NCBI GenBank assembly: GCA_029844215.1
Contig: CM056732.1
Location: forward strand, 21,871,501 to 21,935,500
From: Przewalskia tangutica
Lineage: Eukaryota; Streptophyta; Magnoliopsida; Solanales; Solanaceae
Direction of reading: 5' to 3'
DNA length: 64,000 bases
The notes below the pieces were generated by a model. The model was not told the origin of the DNA and ran no database searches. It was given only the letters and a program-made list of their open reading frames with translations. Position 1 is the stretch's first letter. Each line of letters starts with the position of its first letter. Of the stretch, positions 57,544-64,000 are shown piece by piece. The translations under genes and the position numbers were made by a program.

Positions 57544-58160
57544 TTACCATTGGTGCACACCTCCGGACTCTTGTCAACATTCCGCTCCTCATTAACTTTT
57601 GCTGCTACAAAAGCTCCTTCAACCTGTTCTTTAGTAGTAAGAATTGCTTTTGATTCTTCTATCAATTGTGGGTCCTTAATGAGTTGTTTTACTTCTACCA
57701 CCTTACCATCGTGGTCTTCCTTATTCTATTTATTTCCATATTCTTCTCCAGTATCTCTTTGTTCCTCCTTATTTGCATTATTACTGTTTGCCTCCTCAAG
57801 TGACATTTGTTTTATCCTCTCGTTGGACTTACTAATTCAGTTGTGTCTTTGGCTACATCACACAGAATATCTATTATCACTTCGTTGAATTCATCTATAT
57901 CTTGCACCTCTCTTATCTGTTTTCCACCCTTCTATTATTGTCTATGGACTTGTACCTGATCATGTAACCTTCCAATATCTATCCACAGTTCCCTTTTAAG
58001 AGCCACATCATTAAACCCATACACCACAGTCATATGAAAACTTTTCTTTGTACTCCTAAGTGTCACTCCGCAGTATTCTGTATAGCTTTTAATATCTACC
58101 TCATCGAGATGAGGCTTCCAAGAGATCAAATAACATCATCTTAGCATTCTGCGTGAACCA
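57544..58160 (-). pseudogene. LINE ORF2 remnant: endonuclease N-terminal half
   Basis: The minus-strand frame 58129-57935 (extended upstream) has SWKPHLDEVDIKSYTEYCGV and FHMTVVYGFNDVALKRELW, the 'VYGxN...R..LW' motif that precedes GDFN in L1 endonucleases. From 57930 to 57544 the frame is rich in Lys/Glu (KQLIKDPQLIEESKAI) and is not endonuclease-like, so the LINE is rearranged or carries an insertion before E. The other half is at 52840-54110. Confidence 0.65.
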
Positions 58161-59084
58161 ATGCATTGAAACTGTGCACGAATACATACTTCGGTTACCA
58201 ATCCTTCAAATAACTTCTTAACCGAAAATATGAACTCCAGAGGTTACAATATTTAAAATTCTTGACACAACTATACACTAATAGGATGCTCATCATTCCC
58301 AAGTTCTAAGTCATTTGCGAAAGAAACTCAATTAATTCCTATGTCCAATACTTCCCAACATTCGGTCCAAAGTAAGAAAAAATGTTTTCGTCCTTATATA
58401 TCAATCTTATTAGTCCAGAAGTAATAGCTCCTTCTCATTCTTACATGAGAACAATATTCTTTTGCAGTTCCCTACCTTCACATAGTCAAACAACATGGTA
58501 TACCATAAAACAGTCACAGATTCTAATAATTAGCGCACAAAATTTAATTAGAGGTATGAAGGAGAAAAGAATAGGTAAGCTTCATTTTCTATCTTTGGAA
58601 GGAAAAGTTCAATCTCTGTAACTATAGAGCAGATAACGTAGCATAACAGAGTACCAATTCGTAAGATAGAGGCTACTGCAATTTATTTCACAAGTCAACA
58701 CATCATTCATGGTCTGAAAGAGAGCTCTTCACTATTCGTAATTATAAACAAATTCATTTCTTACTTGTCGTACTTTCCATAATTCCAACATATTCTAATA
58801 TACATACGTAACCTCGGACACTGCTCCTGGTTCCAATCCCTGATGATATCATCCCTTAAGTGATGAATTGTTAACTTATTCTCTTATTTGGTACGTAAAA
58901 GATTCTGAATAGTTACCTTACTTGACGTTGACCTAGTATCTCCAAACCTGGTCATCATACTTCTACTCAAACTCTTTCACTTCCCCTATGGCTTGACGCA
59001 CCAAGTCAAGTCCGATTTACTCTGATTTTCCCCTTCCGAGCCACTTTCGCTGTCTTTTGGAACATAACTGCAACCACAATAATT
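58161..59084. other. Interior of D, unidentified
   Basis: No confident protein match on either strand. In element sense it lies where gag should be, but no zinc knuckle or capsid motif is visible. Confidence 0.45.
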
Positions 59085-59276
59085 ATTAGGAAGAGCGGGG
59101 GGTTATCCTAATGACATAGCTCTATTGCACGATCTACGAGATGAAAGAGTAGAAACCAATCCTAAACGTCCGGCAGCCTCCTGCGTATAAGTATGGTGCA
59201 CAACATACCCATACACAAGACTCTACTAGACACAGTCTATAGACATTCCGAGGACTAACCGCTCTGATACCACTAT
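59085..59276 (-). other. 5' leader and primer-binding site of D
   Basis: Similar to 10107-10270 of A (shared GAAACCAATCCTAAA, then CCGAGGA and AACxGCTCTGATACCAC). The primer site TGGTATCAGAGC (tRNA-iMet) is at 59272-59261 on the minus strand. This shows D descends from an A-like gypsy element. Confidence 0.85.
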
Positions 59277-62200
59277 TGTCACGACCCAACCCGACGGGCC
59301 GCGACTAACGTCCTAATTGGACGTCATTACTGACCTGTCACTCTTAATCCATCTGATACAGAGATCTATAGAAATTTCGGCAGCACAACGCTGCTTTTAC
59401 AACATTTCCCTAAAATGGGCTAGCCGACAAGGCTGCCAAAACAACAACAAAACAACAGTCATAATAGGCTAGCCGACTAGGCTGCCACCAACCAACATCA
59501 CGTGCACAAAGGCATACTCAAAATAAGCAAGCCGACAAGGCTGCCACGAGATAATAACATCAAAACCCAAAACAAGGTACAAACGTCCAATCCACAACTG
59601 TCTACAGACCTCTAAGAGTGTAATACTGACATATGACGGGACAGGACCCCGTCGTGTCCAAAATATGCATAAGTCTGAAAGATAAAGGTATGTACCAAAA
59701 TAGCTGGCTCCGGAACAAAGGAGCTCTCCAACTGTTGTACAGAAATTCTAGATTGGAGGGTCACCTATCTGAACACCTGAACCTGCGGGCATGAACGCAG
59801 CCAGGAAAAGGGTCGATGACGATAGATGTACCAAGTATGTGAAACTGAAAAATACTATAATTGAAATCATAACAGTTCAACGTATAACATGAGGCAAGTA
59901 TGAAATCAACTTAACAGTACAACTGTGCCTTATCAAATGAGAGTAATGAAAATCAGTTCTTACCTTTTCAAAATATGCAAGTCGTGCCAAAATCATAAAC
60001 TTCTATCCTCAGGATATAATCGCACGGGACTCGAATCCGTCTAAGTACATATATATCATGGGCTCGAACCCAAGTAAGTATGTATATATCATGGGACTCG
60101 AACCCAAATAAGTATATATATCGTGGGACTCGAACCCACGTAAGTATATGGAATAATATAATGTCATGAGACTCGAACCCGCATCATGGAGAGCTAATCC
60201 ATGGAATAATAATAATCCGGGAGTTGAACCCGCTTGGGACTCGAACCCAAGTAATATAATAATAATAGCCGGGACTCGAACCCGGAACATACAATATAGT
60301 GCCGGCCCTCTATGTGAGAGACTCGGTGAATGTGTAATAAGACTTGGCACGAGTAGATATCATGAGCAACTATATGCAATTAGAAATCATCTGTGACTTT
60401 CGATAATATCATCATAATAAGCTCTTTACTGAAAATCATAGGCACTTGTCATAACAATTTTCCTTTAAAACTAACTCTGTAGAAAATCATGTACGTCCGC
60501 CGTACTTTTATTAAAATCAAGTCAAATGAAAGTTTTTCACAAAATCATGCCAAAAAAAGCAAGGATAGTCTCACATATCTCTTAGTCGCTCAACCAATGC
60601 AATACTAGGATGCGTCTAGTCTAGTATGTCAGCCTATAATAATAGTAATACGTTCGTCAATTCTATGATCTCTAACGTGAGTTATATCGAATAGCGACTT
60701 CCTATTTCTATAGAAATTTGGGCAGTATTTCCTCTGTTTATTTGCGTATCCACAAATTTCAAACCAAGCCAGCAATACTAACAGCAAGTCATAACTCAAA
60801 TATATAACCACAATAATCTCAGATATTTCATTTATGTCATCATAACATATTCTTTCTCTTTTATTTTTAAGCGATATCACAACTACAACAAACCATGTGA
60901 TTACTACACCTATTTCTCATGTTAATTCAGTCCTTAGTCGATATTAGAACAATCTTAAAATAATCCATCAACTCTAATGACAACAACAATAACCAAGTTC
61001 TATAATTTGTAACATAACACCCTTTTTACACCTTACTTCCTTTAAGACATGTATTAGTAATTACCATAACTTATATACATGTTCATAGTCAAATTCCCAA
61101 CATTTAAACTTCACAAAATCAGCCCCTAACTTGACGCGATAATATCCAAAAATTCCAAGCAAGTCTTTGGCCAATATTTACAAAACCAATTCTTTTCTTA
61201 ATTCCTTAGAGTCCAATCTTGTTCCAATAATTCTTTATGAACAATTATAACTTGTATGTCAAGATTCTCTTCCAATATCAATATGCCAAGTAGCGACGAA
61301 TTTCACAACACAATAATCGAATACGACAATTCCAAGATTAGTAACATTAGTCCTAATATCGGCTACAACATTCAAATTATCCACATACAATGTCCAAATT
61401 CAAGATTTCTTCCTAACACAAGTACATTACTTCAACTACCACAATATGCAACTTCAATTATAGCATAGATTGAAGAATTTTCATACCTTAATTATATCCC
61501 CAAAACAGTCCCGATTTTTAGCCACTGTTTCGTCAGCTGAACTTGTAACATCCATAACTCTCTACTCCGGTGTCCTATAGATGAGAGGTTTATTGCATTG
61601 GAAACTAGACTCAACGGAATTTAGTTTAGGCTTTTGAAACACCCAAAACCCCTAATATACGAGGAGATATACCCCTCCAAAGTTGAACAAAATTCTGCCC
61701 AGCAGTCCCGATTTTCCCACTGTTTCGTGCCCTTTTGTTCAATTTTTCACACTTCTTTAATCCCAAATCGACATGCAACAATTCTACAACGTTACCCAGC
61801 ATCTACACATGTTTTTCTTCCCAACAATGGCATCACAAATCAAATTTTTCGCCCTAAAAATCTTTGGCCGATCTCGTCGAGACCCACTTGTTTGGGTCTA
61901 AAATTCTCAAATTCTTGTCTTAATGGTGCAGGTTAATTAATCCAAGAAGATGGAACAAAAAACTAAATTCTTATTGCCACAAGAGAAGGGAAAATCGCTA
62001 AGGTGGGGGGGGGGGGGGAGGAAGAGGAGAAAGAAAGTAGATTGTTTTGTTAAGTGGAAGAATGAGATTTTTAGGGCTTTAATTAGTATTTTTCAGATTT
62101 TCTAAAAATGCATTTACCTCACACATCTAATTTACACTTTAACCCTCTAAGTGCTTTTTAAACTAAATTAATTCCCAAAGTAGTAAACCTTAATCTATTT

Positions 62201-62436
62201 CTTTAAATCTTGATTTTCGTTTCCTTTAATTCCCGGGAATTCCATAAGGTCTCGTATTCTCCATGTCGTAATTCCCATAATATGTAATAATCCTCAAAAG
62301 AGAAATATAAATAACTTATCATTTTAAATACACATTGACGTGTTCGTAGCTTGTGTAATTATATCTCATACCCATTATCCGAATCTTAATCTTAATGATG
62401 TTCTTAATCCTTGTCTTAAACTTGCGAGGTGTAACA
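59277..62436 (-). repeat. 5' LTR of D
   Basis: Partner of 48706-51875, nearly identical in AT-rich parts. Differences cluster at 59802-59820, in the B-box array and near 61860 and 62115. A young insertion. Confidence 0.92.
60025..60283 (-). repeat. B-box-like array in D 5' LTR (8 copies)
   Basis: Counterpart of 49461-49719. The first copy has one T substitution (TCGAATCC), the second has lost one base (GGGCTCGAACCC), and the fourth is intact here but altered in the other LTR. Confidence 0.88.
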
Positions 62437-62539
62437 ATACTAATTGTTGGTATCAACTGAAGTCAGAACGTAATGTTGTCTTCCATTTTTTCAGAAAAAA
62501 AACAACAAAATGCATATTACACAAAATTCTTATTTTTTT

Positions 62540-62860
62540 TTTTTGCATCACGAACTACGTCTTGACCTGATTCCCTCAGCGGGATACGTAGGCGGCCACA
62601 TCGACTTCGGTCCCACATCATTTTAAAATCATAAAAATCCTTATTTTGCATCACGAACTACGTCTTGACCTGATTCCCTCAGCGGGATACGTAGGCGGCC
62701 ACATCGACTTCGGTCCCACATTATTTTGAAATCATAAAAATCCTTATTTTGCAGCATGAACTACGTCTTGACCTGATTCTCTCATGAGGATACGTAGGCA
62801 GGCATATCGGCTTCGGTCACACCATTAGAAATATTTTTTCCTTATTTTGCACAGGACTCG
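62540..62860 (+). repeat. Three tandem units of about 103-105 bp in Ogre-like leader
   Basis: GCATCACGAACTACGTCTTG starts units at about 62544 and 62647, with a diverged GCAGCATGAACTACG at about 62752. Each contains CTGATTCCCTCAGCGGGATA, ACGTAGGCGGCCACATCG and CTTCGGTC. The first two are almost identical. Confidence 0.93.
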
Positions 62861-63339
62861 TTTTTATCCGTTGGAGAGTTTAGCATCCTCATATATTTTG
62901 CATCCATGACTACCTACACATGACTGAGACATATTTTGAGGGTTGCATTTTAATCTACTCAATTGTACATTGTCCATATTCTCGCATTAGCTTTTCATTC
63001 ATGATAAAAAAAAAACAAATTGATTACCTGATCGCCTTGATAGCGTCAAAAATTCAATCTTACCCAGTTGAAAGTTCAACATCTTCATTTACCAGAAACT
63101 GAGATATTTTAAGGATTCACTGCAAGAAAATGACAATAGACAGGAAAAAAGCAGGCCAACTATGTCTTCAGTCCAAACCAAGAATGCAAGCGTCAAGAGC
63201 CAAAGCTACAGAGTCGACGCTAATCAACCACTTCTTTCTTGAAACTCACTAGGTTTTCTTTTAGTGCACGATCATCATATCAGCAAAGGCAGGAGCACAA
63301 CAATAAGCCCATGCGGGTTACAAACACACAACTTTTATG

Positions 63340-64000
63340 CAATGACGTTATCTCAACCCAGACGAGTCACAAAGCATGTACGTCCATAAAACAACGTCAT
63401 TTCATACAAGTCTATGCAACGACTTCATCCATGTTTCATCTATGCAATGACGAGCATCTGCATCGCGTCTATGCAATGACGCATTTCATAAAAGCCTATG
63501 CAACGACTTCATCTATGTTTCGTATATGCAACGACGAACATCTGCATCGCGTCTATGCAACGACGCATTTCATTTAAGCCTATGCAACAACTTCATCTAT
63601 ATTTCGTCTATGCAACGACGAACATCTGCATCACGTCTATGCAACGACGTCATTTCATTTAAGCCTATGCAACGGCTTCATCATGTTTCGTCTATGCAAC
63701 GACGAACATCTGCATCGCGTCTATGCAACGATGCCCTTTCTAAGCTTATGCAACGGCTTCATCTATGTTTTGTCTATGCAACGACGAGCATCTGCATCGC
63801 GTCTATGCAACGACGTCATTTCATCTAAGCCTATGCAACGGCTTCATCCATGTTTCGTCTATGCAACGACGAACATCTGCATCACGTCATCTGGCGGCGT
63901 CATTTCATCTAAGCTGTCTGGCGACTTCATTTATGTTTCGTCTATGCAACGACGAACATTTGCATCGCGTCTATGCAACGACGCCATTTCATTTAAGCCT
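63340..64000 (+). repeat. 85-bp minisatellite in Ogre-like element, running off the window
   Basis: TAAGCCTATGCAACG recurs near 63492, 63577, 63662, 63743, 63828, 63912 (variant) and 63996, spacing 81-85 bp. Each unit holds three sub-blocks around TATGCAACGACG plus AACATCTGCATCGCGTC. At least seven copies; the array is not closed within the window. Long open frames here are a by-product of a period that keeps one frame free of stops. Confidence 0.93.

Larger units (their letters stand above)
48706..62436 (-). mobile_element. Long-LTR retroelement D, LARD-like, with LINE-derived interior
   Basis: LTRs 48706-51875 and 59277-62436; target duplication ATACT (48701-48705 and 62437-62441). The primer site TGGTATCAGAGC beside the right LTR and the purine tract beside the left LTR give minus-strand sense. 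The 7.4-kb interior contains no gag, protease, reverse transcriptase or integrase of gypsy type. It has LINE fragments (52840-54110, 57935-58160) and solo LTR E. The gypsy-type 5' leader (about 59085-59276) and the 3' pre-PPT segment resemble A, so it looks like a non-autonomous derivative of an A-like element. Confidence 0.88.
44849..64000 (+). mobile_element. Ogre/Tat-like Ty3/gypsy element, 5' part, split by D
   Basis: A 2.3-kb LTR (44849-47188), a tRNA-Arg-type primer site and a long leader (47207-48705, resuming 62437-64000) with TGATTCCCTCAGCGGGATACG repeats and a minisatellite, features familiar from Ogre/Tat elements. D splits it with target duplication ATACT. No gag or pol is reached before the window ends. 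The left target duplication cannot be checked because the other end is outside. Confidence 0.75.

Noticed and set aside
63239..63828. Two plus-strand frames with repeated YATTSSMF / LCNDAFH units
   Set aside because: They are readings of the 85-bp minisatellite in two phases; units with length changes switch frame, which a coding repeat would not tolerate.
63340..64000. CRISPR-like regular spacing
   Set aside because: Whole units are similar with no unique spacers, and the context is a plant retroelement; it is a simple tandem array.

Overview
The window is plant nuclear DNA, most likely from a member of the Solanaceae. It carries the 5' part of a phospholipid:diacylglycerol acyltransferase gene (PDAT1) with plant-type introns. 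A TS-like SINE ending in (GTT)n, a short fold-back MITE of a type common in Solanaceae, Stowaway-like MITEs and long-LTR retrotransposons of several lineages point the same way. The only host gene I can support is PDAT1, at the left end on the minus strand. The rest is mobile DNA, most of it inserted into other mobile DNA, and its coding regions are all broken.

Layout: 1-2498, PDAT1 exons 1-3 (minus strand, running off the left edge), with a tandem duplication in intron 1 whose copies carry a SINE and a MITE. 3256-13706, a decayed hAT transposon with an 8-bp target-site duplication (TSD), split by a Ty3/gypsy element ('A', 4322-13391, TSD GAAGA). 13715-14974, AT-rich DNA with a MITE. 14975-15955, a copia-type solo LTR. 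16564-31449, a Ty1/copia element (minus) interrupted by a solo LTR ('C', 17933-28928, TSD CTGCT), which is itself interrupted by a Ty3/gypsy element ('B', 18100-26400, TSD ACTTT). 32488-34636, a plus-strand solo LTR ('F'). 34811-35048, a Stowaway-like MITE. 35493-37003, a possible MULE-type element carrying a fragment of F. 37860-42337, a decayed plus-strand copia element. 43080-44848, a minus-strand copia remnant. From 44849 to beyond the window end, an Ogre/Tat-like Ty3/gypsy element (5' LTR, tRNA-Arg-like primer site, leader). It is interrupted by long-LTR element 'D' (48706-62436, TSD ATACT). D's interior holds LINE remnants and a further solo LTR ('E', 54349-57543, TSD TTACC).

A, B, D and E share an architecture: LTRs of about 2.8-3.2 kb ending ...GGGTCGTGACA in the sense direction, a TGGTATCAGAGC primer site (A and D) and a purine tract next to the 3' LTR (A, B and D). 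B's pol matches the Tekay/Del chromovirus type. The matching TSDs give an insertion order. The most interesting signals are an array of eight B-box-like motifs in the D LTR, a palindromic block shared by LTRs of different families, an anchor motif repeated in LTRs B, C and D, D's LARD-like interior, an 85-bp minisatellite in the Ogre-like element, and LTR-pair differences concentrated in GC-rich stretches, which may be an assembly artefact.
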